Shown piece after piece: positions 40,784-53,480 of a stretch of 64,000 bases of DNA; position 1 is the first letter of the stretch; each line of letters starts with the position of its first letter. Below the pieces are notes generated by a model, which saw only the letters and a list, made by a program, of their open reading frames with translations, was not told where the DNA came from and searched no databases. Origin of the DNA: Typha latifolia (Eukaryota > Streptophyta > Magnoliopsida > Poales > Typhaceae); contig CM034112.1 in the NCBI GenBank assembly GCA_019914945.1, forward strand, positions 1,945,001 through 2,009,000, written 5' to 3'. Position numbers and translations under genes: made by a program.

Positions 40784-43700
40784 TCATCTTGATTTGGGTT
40801 CTGAAGATAACCCAACAAATACACATATGTGAAGGAAGTATTCAGGGTTCTTTAAGTTGTTAACCACCCAAAAGAAAGGAATGTTCATGTCCAGTTCAAT
40901 CCCTTGAACACGAATCAGCTTTACTTTTGCCTTCTTGGGTGAATGCACCTCAGACTGCTTTCTGGATGATATTTCTTCTGCCTGAGAACTTTTTGGTGCA
41001 TTAATTATCTCTGAATCCTCTGAAATTGAATCTTTTGGTTCTTTTCTGATCATAGAGTCGTAATCACCAAATAATGATTCATCACCAAAGATCTCTGGCA
41101 GTAAACATTTCATGGCATGCTTCAAAGTGATATAGTTACCTATGACACCATGCACATACTTCCTTTAAAACAAACTAAATGGATAAAAAATTAAGAGCAT
41201 ACAACTTTTGGAGAATGTAATGCAGCAAAAGGAAATTATCAGTGGTTGCAAAGAAAAGAACATAACTTACAAATTGGATAGAATGAAAAAAAAAATTATT
41301 GTCATTGTCACAATGCAAAAAACAAAAAAAACTGCCGCTTGGTCCAAAAGGTAATCAGATAGATCACAGAAGGCATTAATAAGCTTTTAAATATTTCAAT
41401 ATAAGTTACAGCAAGTTCAAATCAGAAGAGAATGTGAAAATGAAACATCCAGAGGCAAAGATAGAGAGAATAAAATTCACATTGAAGTCGGAATAGAATG
41501 CAGAGGGAGCAATGCAGCAACAGAGGCAAAGATGGAAGGGTCACGTCAAAGTCAGAATAGATTGCAAAGGGAAACATGCAGCAACAGAGGCAAAGATGAA
41601 AGGGTAAACAAAATAGCAAGACTGTGATGTCCTGAAGAGTTCATTAGAGTACCTTCATCCTTGCGAAATTCATACGGTCGGTTTATATATGATACTCTTT
41701 CCCAACTATCAACTGTCGGTGCATCTTCTAAATCATCAAGACTTTCACCAGCACTCCGAACATATAACCGAACAGGGATCCTGCCTGACCAAAGATTAAT
41801 TGGTAAACAAAAAACGAAGGTCTTGCTTATAATCATCAGATTGTTAGTCATGCATGACACGAGTGATTACGAATTAACAAGTTTGTTTTATTCATGAGTA
41901 AAAGAAGACTTAGTGCGACGAAATGCTGAAAAAAGAATGTCCTGAAAGTTCTGTATTGACATGGAGAGAAGAAGTGGCATAGATGGGTATTAAGTACATG
42001 ATAGTCCAGAAATAATAGTTAAAAATCCATTTAGAAGAAAAAAAAGTGTCAGAAGTTTATATTGAGTTACTGAGTTGTTTATATTCATTTTGCATCTAGG
42101 ACATAGGGTCATCTGAGATCCACATAATCCAACAGCATCTGCACACTATACTGGGAGAGACTGGTTTAACCAAATTTTGAGTGCTGAAACTTTTTTTTAT
42201 TAAAAATCCCTGATCTTGTTTATTGATAATTTTCTCTTAAATGCACAAGCAATATAACTTCTTTTTCAAAATAGGAAGGTGAACATATACACTAAGTTGC
42301 ATGTATATCTGATAGTAATATATTAGTTTCTGGGATTATGATACATGATGAAAGTTAAAATTGCTTTTCAAAGGCAAAAGAATTACATTGTCGACCAGAT
42401 CCAACAGATTCAGGTTCAGCGTTAGCTTGTTGATGCTGTGCCAGCGACGAAGATGTTCTCATTAAACAGTCATCTCCAACTGGTCCAAGCTTAAGTTTAG
42501 ATGAAATGTTAAGGTACCCGTCCATGTTACCTGATGCAAATATCATCTATAGAGGTAAGGAGAGAAAAATGACGAAGAGACTAGAGACTATCAAAAAGAA
42601 TAAGATCTTGTATTAGGAACATTTTACAAGCACCAGTTGCAGTGTACTTGTACCTCTTAACAATGACTGCCAGAGGTCAACTCGATCAGCTTGAGACATA
42701 TTCATGACGTTCTTACAGTTACCATTTATAATGTATGCCGCCTGCACACATAGATGTATGTTATAAGCACCAAATAAAGGTAAAATATTTTGTATTATTT
42801 CTCTTGCATACTAGCAGTGAGCATAGAAGTAATAACGTATACATTAATTTTATAATGATCCAGAAAACATCAGACAGTGGTTACATTGCATTGCTACTTT
42901 GATGCGGAAACTAAACAAAAAAAAATAATACAGGATAGCTGAGAAAAGAAAGAGATCTCCTATTTAGCTATCTGCAAAGAAAGTTTGTGCACAATCTCTT
43001 CAAGTCATATCAAGCTTGGCAGCAAGGGATCAACAAAACCTTTCCAATATGGAAAGTTTGGCAACAAGAACAGCAAACAATTAAAGAAGGCCGACGGGGG
43101 AGAGAATAAGTACATATATCCTGATGATTTGGAATTAAGTAATCCTCATCACTTACACCATCTTGGGCCAGCCTATTTAGGCGTTACATTCAAAGGATAA
43201 TGGAAATGATTTTTACTGGATAGTTTTGCTGTTTTAATTTTTGTTAAGATGATATAAGTGCATTAACTAGAAACATATACTTCCGTAAAATTTTAGCCAA
43301 TAATTATAAATAATGTAGAATGTACTTCTCCCAACTCACACTACTAATATTGATAAAGTAGATATATGTCGTGAAGTCAAGCAAAAGATATGTTCTCATA
43401 AGACAAACCTCTTTTAATGAATTAATATAGCTCCGCTCTACACTGTCTTCACCCTCACAGGGCACCAAAATTTCTCCAGCATGTCCTCTAAAATGAACCT
43501 GTCAATATTCCATCCAACCAGTTTTAATATAGCTCCACTTTCACTAGAGTTCAAGATATCAGATAGAGGTTGAAACAGGACTTACTGTTAGGTTCCAAGG
43601 TCGTTCTGGTTCTGCACATAAAAGGTCAAAGAGAACTCCTGTGGGTATATACCTATAAAATATGCATTAGGATTAAAGCCCGCAGTGGCATATCTGCTGA

Positions 43701-44342
43701 TCCGCAGAATATTGCTAAATATCCAATCGCAATCGAGCTAAAAGATGTTTATTGCTATAAATTGGGTTTCCTGCAAACAGATTATACCCCCTAAGATATT
43801 GCACAGATATTAAAAGAAAAGCATATACCACTTAAGCGGAAGGCCTCTGTAGTCAAACCAGATAGTATCATTGCCAGGAGGAAGTGAGCTACTGAAATGA
43901 GCCTTTATAAGAGGCACTAATAGAGGAAGATACCCAATTCTTGGCCCTAGAACCTGAAAAAGAATATAAATATTCTCACAAGATTAAAAACTTCTCCACA
44001 CCAATCTATAGCATCTATTCTTTGCCATCATGCTGTGATATTACCCTATTTCTACTAATCGATAACCAAATCGCGAAATCGCACATAAATTTCACAAAAA
44101 ACTAAGAACAACTAGGAATAGAACTACAACGGCACATCCAGTGGAAGGCAACAAGAACACCTAAGACCAAGATCGAATAGGCTCTCGGATAATAGAGCGA
44201 AGGATTCTAGGACATGGAAGAGACTCACCAGAACCGGAGGCGGCGGCGGTAACGAGGTGACCTCGGATTCGTGGAGATGGATCTGGAGAGGGATCGCGCC
44301 TTTCCACACGCGCTTCACCGCTTCCTCCGAGCACAACTCCAT
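40784..44342 (-). CDS. ATG5: Autophagy protein ATG5, complete
   Basis: Accepts ubiquitin-like ATG12 on a lysine. With ATG16 it forms the E3-like complex that attaches ATG8 to phosphatidylethanolamine during autophagosome formation. Eight exons in coding order: 44342-44229, 43953-43829, 43652-43586, 43498-43409, 42741-42654, 42530-42387, 41784-41653, 41139-40784; 371 aa, typical for plants. Landmarks: VWKGAIPLQIHLHESEV at the N-terminus, [56 protein letters not shown] (the region holding the ATG12 acceptor lysine), NVMNMSQADR, RIPVRLYVRS, SYINRP, and the C-terminal RVQGIELDMNIPFFWVVNNL with PEYFLHICV. The end of exon 6 is ambiguous: 42387 (GTAATT) or 42396 (GTCGAC) keep the same phase and differ by three residues. 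Intron 7 contains imperfect tandem repeats. Confidence 0.95.
41451..41610. repeat. Imperfect 64-71 bp tandem repeat in ATG5 intron 7
   Basis: Units beginning AGAGGCAAAGAT start at 41451, 41522 and 41586. Within each, GCAGCAACAGAGGC-like and AGTC(G/A)GAATAGA text recurs. The third copy is partial. The exon 7 donor is about 40 bp beyond the array. Confidence 0.75.
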
Positions 44343-45012
44343 TGACTTCTTCTAAGCTCGCTTCCTCCTCCCCTCGCGGCGAGGAGATCTCTTTCAAGCT
44401 CACAGTTTCTGCGAAGGACGGGAACCTTCAGGTGATGGAAGCGCTTGCTTCCGTACCCGATTGAACTAATAATGGGCGATCCCCAAGCATGATCCGTTTC
44501 CGTTCGGGTTTGGATCCAAATCCAATAGTTATAGCATTAGGTTCGTATCCAAGTTTTGTTGGAGATGAGTTGAAATATATATGTTGAAAAATATTATTTG
44601 AATAGCAATGTTAAAATATTTAATATGTACCTGTGTCTACATGTATATATATTTATATCAAAAGAATAAATACAAATATAATTTTACATGTGACACTCTT
44701 ATTTGGTAAAAAAAAATACTGAACAATACCTAATTTAATATAAAAAAACACCTGCGGAATATAATAAAAAGTAGAATTTAAATGATAAATTTATCTTTCC
44801 TATAGTAATCTTATCTCGCTCCTTTAATATGATGATTAAAAGTTATTTGGAGGCCTAATTTAATTTTATTAATTAAATTAATATGACGTTTGGATTAAAT
44901 TTTATTTATTCATTGAATAGTAGGGGTTAGTATTTTTTTAACAAATACAAAATTCTATTTTATAAATAATAAAAGAAAGTAAATTTTATTTGTAAGAGAA
45001 ACACGACTCCCT
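44343..45012. other. Divergent spacer between ATG5 (-) and histone H4 (+)
   Basis: About 0.9 kb separates the two start codons. The ATG5-proximal 120 bp is GC-richer and should hold its leader. 44570-45000 is AT-rich with no recognised element. The H4 control region is listed separately. Confidence 0.5.
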
Positions 45013-45565
<553 letters not shown>

Positions 45566-46675
45566 GGTTGATGTGTGTGGGATTTGAGAAGTTGTAATCT
45601 TTTTTATTCTGTAATGGAAATTTGAAGTTTAGTGCATTTGTAGATTTTGAATCAAATATTTTTGCCTTTTGAAATCCTATTTGCGTGAATTTTGGAAATT
45701 GAGTCCCAGCAAAATGATTGCTTAGGTCTGATACATTGGTGACATATTCTTCCATCGAATGGCGTGAAGTTTTTCAAATTCGTATCAAAATTATAGCTTA
45801 ATGATAAATTTAATTGAGGATGGTATGAATTATGCTATCTGGCGTGTTGTAAATTTTGTGCTCGTATGATATGGTGATGGCCCTCAAAAGCATTTGCCTT
45901 TAGACTCTTCTCCTTCTATTTCTTGCCTCTTATTGTAGGTTTTCTTTCCCCCTCATAGTTATGCTACTCTTCGTTGCAGGAGAAGAGTATCGATACAAGG
46001 CGCAGCTCATATTAGGAATCATAGGGTCCTTAGATGCAACTCCTCTTGGTAATTCATACGATCTCTTGTTTAAATTTCATAATATCATGCCTTTTTTACT
46101 CCAATCCTATTTGTCTATTGTAGGTATATGATCTTTGATTATTGAGATTTCTTGTCCCAAACTTATTACCTGGAAATAACGAACTAAATAAAACCAATGA
46201 TATCTTACTAGCAATCCTCAGTACATCTGTACATATCATGAATATTTACTTTGGAATCATGATTTAGATTCTAGGATTGCCAACTGCTAAAGGTTAATCT
46301 AGAATTTATACTTGAAATAAGTATTAGTTTTGTAGTTTTGTGCGATATATAAATAAGACCTGAGTTTAAATTGACAAGAACATTAACTTTGACAAGATTT
46401 TGGTACTTGTCATTGATCTGAAATATTTACACTCCTCTACAAAGTTTTCTGTTATTTGTTAACTAGCAAAAAGTAAAATAAACACAAACGAAGAAGAAAG
46501 AAAAATATAAGCTGATTTATCATGTACAATATATCCCACAAAATGCATGACATTTGCCTTATACATTCACAAATCAGATGACAATTTTCCTGTTGCATAT
46601 ATTTATACTCCCATCATGTGATGATATATGTCATTCTATATTATCCAAATCAAACAGAAGAGCAGAGGGAAGTCA
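45566..46675. other. Intergenic DNA between convergent H4 and NAC1
   Basis: H4 3' flank and NAC1 3' flank. AT-rich, with no recognised gene, RNA or repeat. A stretch near 45975-45995 resembles a splice acceptor followed by an open segment but continues into stops. Confidence 0.5.
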
Positions 46676-48673
46676 TTAATCAGCAAAAGCTATAGAAGAA
46701 GCCTCCCCTACCCCATTACTTGGTATGTTAGAGCACCATGCGTCATCAGTTATGAACTGCATCCATGCATCGTCCTTATCATCCTCATCTATGCATGCTG
46801 ACAATGGTCCCATAGGCACATCCGGTGACATGGTTTCGTGTTCTTTAATTACCTCTTGGGAACTCTCCGCCAATGTGCATTTTCCTTGCTTTTCTTCTTC
46901 TGTAAGGACCACATTTTTCTTGAATACTCGACATAGTGCGTATGAATCCTGAGACAGGTTAGAAAGAATGATAAGCTGATACTGCTTCTGCATATGAAAC
47001 TTCAACCTGTATGAACCCAGATAGGAAATTTGATGCAGCTATCTATATTTGATAAGAAGAATTCTTGAGATAGTCCCTGTTTGGTTGCTGAATAGAGAAA
47101 ATGCTACTAGTTGATAAGGACTTTATTCTTGTATAAATATGATTATTATCACTATCCACTATTGCCATTTTGGATAGGAGAGTATCGTAAACTTGTGTAG
47201 GTTTTACCCGGGATAAAGTTGGAAAATGTTACTTCCTATCAAAATTATAGAATGCTTTGAAAGTAATGAAGAGTATGATAGAAAGCAGCATATCTATTTT
47301 GTCCCTCCTGACCGAACCCGCCTAAAAAAGAAAAACAGTTTCAGTCCGGTCGCATCGGGTAACATTCCTAGCAAGATTTTGGGGTGGCTGATGGGCAATT
47401 TGAGAATAAAGAGAAAATGTCATCGTCACAATTGGTGACAGTAATAGATATGTAACTTTTAAGGTGGCATCAACATACAACTCCTAGATCGTGTCTGGTC
47501 TTGGCAATAGAGTGATCATGGTAGAATGCAGTTGGTGCTTAAGCAAGAAGAGAATGGTATATATCTCTTGGTAGAATACCTGAATTAGAAACTTGTCTCA
47601 TTATAATATTGAAAGCTACATATATGCAGTACTTTGGCAAGTACCAAAGAACCATAGGAAGCAAGGAACATTTTGATACATATTTCTATGGATAGGAGAA
47701 AAAAGAGAAAGGTATTGTGGGGGAACCTAACTTTAGATGCACTCTATGCATAATCCACGTAGGTTATCTTCTTTCCTTACATCCTTTGCCTTGTTTGCCA
47801 TGTGACAGCTACATGTACATTTTTTAGCATTTTAAACTAAACCTATAGTGAATCAAGTTGATTCTCTAATGCTGTGAATTAATCACAAACTGAGGAACTA
47901 AACCTTGACCATGCTGATGAATTAAGCATTTGCATGGTTTTCAGGATAGTGCATGTGGAAGGAATAAGGAGATTCTAACGTCCAAAGGATTATTAGATAG
48001 CATAATGAGAAGCAGCTAAATAAATCTTTTACTGAAGGTGATACCTATTTCCTATTCTGCCGATGATTAACTGTCAATTTAAATGACTCAGAGATGCTGG
48101 CCACTAACCTGAATTCCCACTGTGTCCTCACAATCCTTGTCATCCAGGCGATATTCATGCATCACCCAGTTTGTCCGGATACCTTGTGGAGCTCGACCTC
48201 TGTAATAGACTAGTGTCTTCTTCATACCAATTGATCTGTTCTGGTAGCAAACTCGCCGGTCTTTTCCTGTCGACTTCCAGTAGCCTGCTCGGGTTGCTCG
48301 GTTTGTGCGAAATCCATTAGGATACTTCCGATCTCGTGGCCCAAAGAAGTACCACTCTGGATCTCTGCTTGGCAAGAACGACTTGTCTGCTTGGAAATAG
48401 AACATAGGTTTCTTAAATTCACATTGCATGTTTGGTAAATACAATTTTGGTTTCCAAATCAGTTCACAGCAGTATCAGAAAGATTCTAGTAGTTGATTCA
48501 GAATTTTTAGTCTGACCTGCTAATTCCCATGGTTCACATTTGTAGAGATCAACTTCTGGGATTATATCCAGCTCGATTTTGAGGCCATGGATCTTTCTCT
48601 TGAGGTAGTAATTCACTAGCTCCTCATCAGTCGGATGGAACCTAAAGCCTGGGGGAAGATCCACCGGAGCCAT
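46676..48673 (-). CDS. NAC-domain transcription factor (copy 1 of a tandem pair)
   Basis: Sequence-specific transcription factor that binds as a dimer through its NAC domain. Three exons in coding order: 48673-48517, 48386-48109, 46948-46676; 235 aa. NAC subdomain A is [20 protein letters not shown] includes [16 protein letters not shown] is [19 protein letters not shown] with [19 protein letters not shown] is [20 protein letters not shown] with [10 protein letters not shown], and E is [12 protein letters not shown]. The intron positions (after subdomain B and before E) are the conserved NAC ones. The C-terminal part is short and acidic with the motif [19 protein letters not shown], shared with copy 2 and probably the activation region. 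It resembles the Arabidopsis ANAC057/ANAC028 or ANAC045/086 type, from memory only. A TATA box (TTATAAAAG, 48748-48756) lies about 80 bp upstream, so the leader is short. Confidence 0.93.
47726..47779 (-). promoter_or_regulatory. Non-coding block in NAC1 intron 2 conserved with NAC2
   Basis: On the plus strand the block reads CCTAACTTTAGATGCACTC, then TATGCATAATCCACGTAGG. It matches 51308-51359 in the equivalent intron of NAC2 almost base for base, while most of the rest of the introns has drifted. It contains ACGTGG (G-box-like, coding strand) and ATGCAT. Regulatory function is inferred from conservation only. Confidence 0.6.
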
Positions 48674-48747
48674 CCTCCTTTGTTAACCCTGCTAGCTCTT
48701 TTTCTCTCTCAAGCGACCTCTGTCTTCTCCTTTCCCTTTAGTTCCCT

Positions 48748-48781
48748 TATAAAAGAATTGAAGCATGACCTGCAGGTCATT
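48748..48781 (-). promoter_or_regulatory. NAC1 TATA box and adjacent 16-bp palindrome
   Basis: TTATAAAAG at 48748-48756 reads as CTTTTATAA on the coding strand. Just upstream in gene orientation (48765-48780) is ATGACCTGCAGGTCAT, a perfect 16-bp palindrome that could bind a dimeric factor. NAC2 has a TATA box at the same relative place but not the palindrome. Confidence 0.6.
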
Positions 48782-50379
48782 GCCACTTTCTCTTTTTCAG
48801 ATTCTTACACAGGATAGAAATATCTATTTTACTGTGTTGTGGTATCATCTAGCATTGCAACATAATTTTTCCCTTGACAGCTCTCAGTTGACATTGAAAG
48901 CTTTAAATTTTTTGCAGGATATAATGGAATTCTTGTCCATTCAATAACAATAGATGGCCAGTGAAAACCTTGGCCAACTCTAGAACAAAACTACAGAGAT
49001 ATCAGGCGGTGGGAACTCAAATTTTACTCTGCCTCATTTGTTACTCTCTTTTCTGTTGACATTGATACTTTATCTCTCAGATTACTTCTCAAAGTTGTTT
49101 TATTGGCCTGGTGTGTGATAAAAGAGGTAATTTCCTAAAATATTTGCAGTCATTCTTTTCTTTGACTCCTTCCTCGTAGGTTCATTTGTAAGCTCTATTC
49201 TTACTGTTCTTTTTCAGAGGTTGTCATGTAAGAAGAGAATCACTAAATGCATACGAACCTCTTCTTTATTTGTCTTGGGATTGGTATTACAGAGACAAAA
49301 GGAAAAGAGAAGAGAAAAGGGACCATATAGCTAGCCATCTACCGTGAATGGGCTAGTATGCTAGCTACCTCAAGCACAACTGCTAACTTTAAACCCTGTC
49401 AAAGGAGTGATCTCAGATTCTGGGTGCTATCAATCATCACATTTCTAGTATAATGTAGACTGAAGTTGGTTAACTTTCCATCCATATTATACTCCAAGCA
49501 TTAAAGTGCTTAAGTTCTTTTGTATGTCCACCATCCTCATTAAAAGAAAACCAAATACCATTGTAATGACTTATGCAGTACGGCAACGGAAGAAGGTGAA
49601 AACTCTACAAGTTCAGCAATATTTTAGTGCTTCAATTCAACAGCTTTACTAAAAGAACTTGTCATTTGTTTATTCTTCAGTATGATCTGAAGGTGGATTC
49701 ACTGATTCAGGTGCTCATGAAAGCTACAATCATTGTCAAAAGGCTGGATAATATCACAAGAAAATTGCTTACCCTGCCGATAGATGTCGATAATTTATGT
49801 ATCTTTTATTTTTATTTTTCCTCTTTTGATGATGGAACTCTATGCAGATGCAGATATTGTATTAGCTTAAGATGAGATGGATGTTCAAGTGTTGTTAATA
49901 TAGTATTAATGTGTAGATCTAGACAAGCTTTGCTTTTACTTGTCTTTTACCTGGCCTCTTCTCATTGTCATCTTGTTAACTACTTTCATGAGTGAAGTAT
50001 TTATTGTGAATTCTAATTGTGCTCTTGGATCAGAAGAGTTGCAGATCAATTATCAAAATTAGGAACAAAACCAAACTATGAACACTTCACCTTTATTTCT
50101 TTCAGTATAAAAAAGAGGGGAAAAAAAGAAAGAAAATTCATTACTTGAACTATATCCTCAGAAAAATACACCCATGGCCTCACAGAGGACCAAAACCAAC
50201 TTTAAAGACCAACCCAATCTAAAGAACTTGTGGAAATGCGAGTTACATAATCCTCCTTATTATGTAAATTTAAACCACCAAAATATATTATTTACCACCA
50301 ATATTTGATCATCCCAAGCAAAAATAAGGGAATAAAGCCCTCCTTTTTTTTCTTCTTCTTCTTTTCTTCTTTTTTGTTT
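48782..50379. other. Spacer between the two NAC genes
   Basis: NAC1 upstream region and NAC2 3' flank. No gene, RNA or repeat end recognised. Short open frames (for example 49627-49875) match nothing known. Confidence 0.5.
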
Positions 50380-50911
50380 TTAACTAGCAAATGCCACGCA
50401 TGGGGGCTCATCTACACCCTCATTGCTCGATATGTTGGAACACCATGCATCATCCGAGATGAACTGCATCCATGCATCATCTTTGTCATCCTCATCGATG
50501 CATGACGACGATCCCACAGGCATGTCAGGTGACATGGTCTCGTAGTCATTGGAGATTATTTGCTGGGATCCCTCCACCAATGTTATGCTACATTGTCCCT
50601 GCTCTTCCACCTCGTTGCATACTACATTCTTCTTGAAAACTCGGCATAAAGCATAAGAATCCTGAGAAATATAAACAACATCGGATCTATTAGTCTAATT
50701 ATATATCCATCTTGATTGAAAGAAAAAATACCTTGATGCCAATGCAAGTAATATATAATTGTTAACAACTCAAGCATTTAGAACAAGCATCATCTATTTG
50801 GAATACTAAATAGGGTTTAGGAGGAATGAAGATAGAAATCGAAAGCCAACTACATTATTCTAATAGATACGTTAGTATCTTCTTGTGTAGTAACTTATTT
50901 TTTTTTCCACT

Positions 50912-50965
<54 letters not shown>

Positions 50966-52119
50966 CTAAGTGGACACAAGCAGTTAATGGAATAAAGTGA
51001 AAAGCCACCGACACCATTGGACACCATCAGAGATCTCCTTGCTTTAATGAAGCATCAACAGACAAAACCCAATGTAGATCATGTCTGATCTTAAGACAAT
51101 AAATTGAGACATAAAAAATAGAACAACTAAACCAGATGGGAATGTCTGGGAGCAGTGTAATGAATCCATTGCCTTTTCCTTTTGGTAGAATAAAACGTTT
51201 GTCTCATTAGAATAGTGAAAGCAGTAGATGTGCCCGAAAAGAAGCAGGACCAGAGAAGAAGAAAGGAATTGCCAAATGGATAAAAAGCAAAGGCAACAAG
51301 AATTGCCCCTAACTTTCCATGCACTCCATGCATAACCCACGTAGGATCTCTCCTTTCCCATAATACCATACATTTTAATCAAAGATTTGCCACTATTATT
51401 TGCATACATATACATATATATTCAAATTCCAAGTAGTGAAAGAGTAGTATAACAAGTAGATGTGGAACTTGAAGTAGTACTATAAACTTCACAAGATGCT
51501 ATATACTTGGATTCTTAATATTAAATGGTGAACAACAACACTACCTGAATTCCCATAGTATCTGCGCACTCCTTGTCGTCGAGGCGGTACTCATGCATCA
51601 CCCAATCCGTCCTGATGCCCTGAGGAGCTCTACCTCTATAGTAGACCAGCGTCTTCTTCATGCCAATGGCGCGGCTTTGACAAATTACTCTTCGATCTTT
51701 CCCCGTCGACTTCCAGTATCCTGCTCGCGTTGCGCGGTTCGTGCGAAAGCCGTTCGGGTACTTGCGGTCGCGGGGTCCAAAGAAGTACCACTCTGGATCC
51801 CTACTTGGCAAGAATGATTTCTCTGCATGAAGGTAAGAAAAAGAAAATTTTAAAAAGGAAAAAAAGAAAACTAATTTTGATATCACAACAAGAACAGCTA
51901 CTTTATATATCTATATATATGAATGTAGTGATGTTATATAATGAGTTCTTGATTGTTTTCTAACCTGCAAGCTCCCATGGTTCGCACTTGTAGAGGTCGA
52001 TTTCGGGTATTATGTCGAGCTCGATCTTGAGGCCGTGGATCTTCCTCTTGAGGTAATAATTTACGAGCTCTTCGTCGGTGGGGTGGAACCTAAAGCCGGG
52101 GGGAAGACCCACCGGAGCC

Positions 52120-52121
<2 letters not shown>
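50380..52121 (-). CDS. NAC-domain transcription factor (copy 2 of a tandem pair)
   Basis: Paralogue of the neighbouring NAC gene in the same orientation, with ATGs about 3.4 kb apart. Three exons in coding order: 52121-51965, 51822-51545, 50661-50380; 238 aa. Exons 1 and 2 have exactly the same lengths (157 and 278 bp) as in copy 1, and the NAC domain is nearly identical: [103 protein letters not shown]. The C-terminus again carries [24 protein letters not shown] box (ATATAAAAG, 52196-52204) lies about 80 bp upstream. A (GA)n tract on the coding strand occupies the leader immediately before the ATG, and a second (GA)n tract lies in intron 2. Coding GC is higher than in copy 1. Confidence 0.93.
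50913..50962. repeat. (GA)n microsatellite in NAC2 intron 2
   Basis: About 24 uninterrupted GA units on the plus strand. Likely polymorphic. Absent from the matching intron of NAC1. Confidence 0.95.
51308..51359 (-). promoter_or_regulatory. Non-coding block in NAC2 intron 2 conserved with NAC1
   Basis: Counterpart of 47726-47779: CCTAACTTTCCATGCACTCC followed by ATGCATAACCCACGTAGG. Weaker similarity continues for some 250 bp on one side. For example TTGGTAGAATA and TTGTCTCATTA occur in both introns at matching distances. Confidence 0.6.

Positions 52122-52123
<2 letters not shown>

Positions 52124-52152
<29 letters not shown>
52124..52152 (-). repeat. (GA)n tract in the NAC2 leader
   Basis: TC repeat on the plus strand, so GA on the coding strand, ending 3 bases before the start codon. 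GA tracts in plant leaders can bind GAGA-binding (BPC) factors; that role is inferred. Confidence 0.85.
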
Positions 52153-52153
<1 letters not shown>

Positions 52154-52204
52154 CAAAGAGGACTTATTTCTTCTTCCCTTTGCCTTTAGTGCACCATATA
52201 AAAG

Positions 52205-53050
52205 ATTTCAAAGTCTGGCCTCTAAGAAGTTTTCGCTTTCTCTTTTCCAGATTCTTATACAAGCTTGAGCCTTTTCACAATCTCTCAATGCCATCTACAG
52301 TAGCCCACCACTTCTTTTCCTTCTCAGCCCTATTTGACTGTTTGCAAGATATTTGGTTGTCAAGTGGCTCAGTTGGTAATTTGGTGAGTGTAATATTAGA
52401 TATCCTACGTACTATATATATATATATATGCATTAAGTCGATTAGTTTATCTAACATAGCATCAAAGTCAGTTTTCTCACTCTGTTATCTATCATTTGTC
52501 TATTTTGTGTTAATATATCTATTAGGGTTTTGATAGTATATATATTTTTATCGCCCTAATATTAAATTATATAAATGTTTCATCAAGATTAGTAAAAATA
52601 TAGTGTGTACTTTTATCTCTCGACAACAAATTAACCTTCTCATAGTTAATAGACTAAACAACAGTATAGCATTCTCACACTTACAATCTTAGCCTTCTTT
52701 GACTCCAGATTTGGTTAAGCTTGTAGAGAAATTCTAGTTAACTTTTAACTATTTTCTGTATCTATGCAGAACATAAAGTCGATATTTTTAAGCTGGATTC
52801 AGAAGTCTTGAGGAAGAAGAAGAAACAGGAGGGCTTTGCTGTCACATCTTTGCTTTTTGCATGCCACTTTCTCTTTTTGGCCATTTAGTCCTATCCTTTC
52901 CAACAATTATCATTGCAAATGACAAAGAAAAAACATCTAAATGCATACAAATTTCACCTTTACATGTGATTAGATTCATTTGGAAGTGAGAAAGAAAGAT
53001 AATAGAGTAGAAAATTGTGAATGAGATGCAGTGGGGATTTGAAATCAATG
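52205..53050. other. NAC2 upstream region
   Basis: AT-rich spacer with a short (TA)n run at about 52414-52430. No gene recognised. Confidence 0.45.
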
Positions 53051-53051
53051 C

Positions 53052-53480
53052 TCGGGGTGGTAATCAAGTCGGGTTGGCCGGCTTAGGCTGAGTCAGGTCT
53101 AGATGAATTATCAGGTAGTACAAATTATTCAAATTTATATAAGTTGTTTGAGTTATAAATGATTTTTTGAAATCATAAATAGATTTTTGTGTGTTATAAA
53201 CGGATTATAAGTTGGGTCATAAATAAGTTAATTAAGTCGTAAACATGTTATCTATGTTGTATATGCATTATCGTATCATAAACTAGTCGACCGGTAAAGC
53301 TATAAATAAGACAAATAAGTTTAGATAATAAATATAAACATAACTCGTTTAATAATCGAGCTAGACTGATTGACCTATTTCCGATCCGAATACGATTAGA
53401 TTAAACTCAAACTCATCCAAAGCCCAAACTACCATGATAGATTATCGGTTGAATCAGTTGGGTCAACTTTTGCCATCACT
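53052..53480. mobile_element. Degenerate non-autonomous transposable element
   Basis: Starts with GGGGTGGTAATCAAGTCGGG and ends with GGGTCAACTTTTGCCATCAC. The ends are imperfect inverted repeats, and the interior has several 'cataaa' and 'gggtc'-type repeats. This arrangement (GGGTGGCAA---GGGTC---GACCC---TTGCCACCC) is typical of an abundant plant repeat. No coding capacity was seen. The class is not certain. Confidence 0.5.

Noticed and set aside
52078..52533. 151-aa plus-strand frame
   Set aside because: Runs antisense through NAC2 exon 1 and its TC-repeat leader; low-complexity product.
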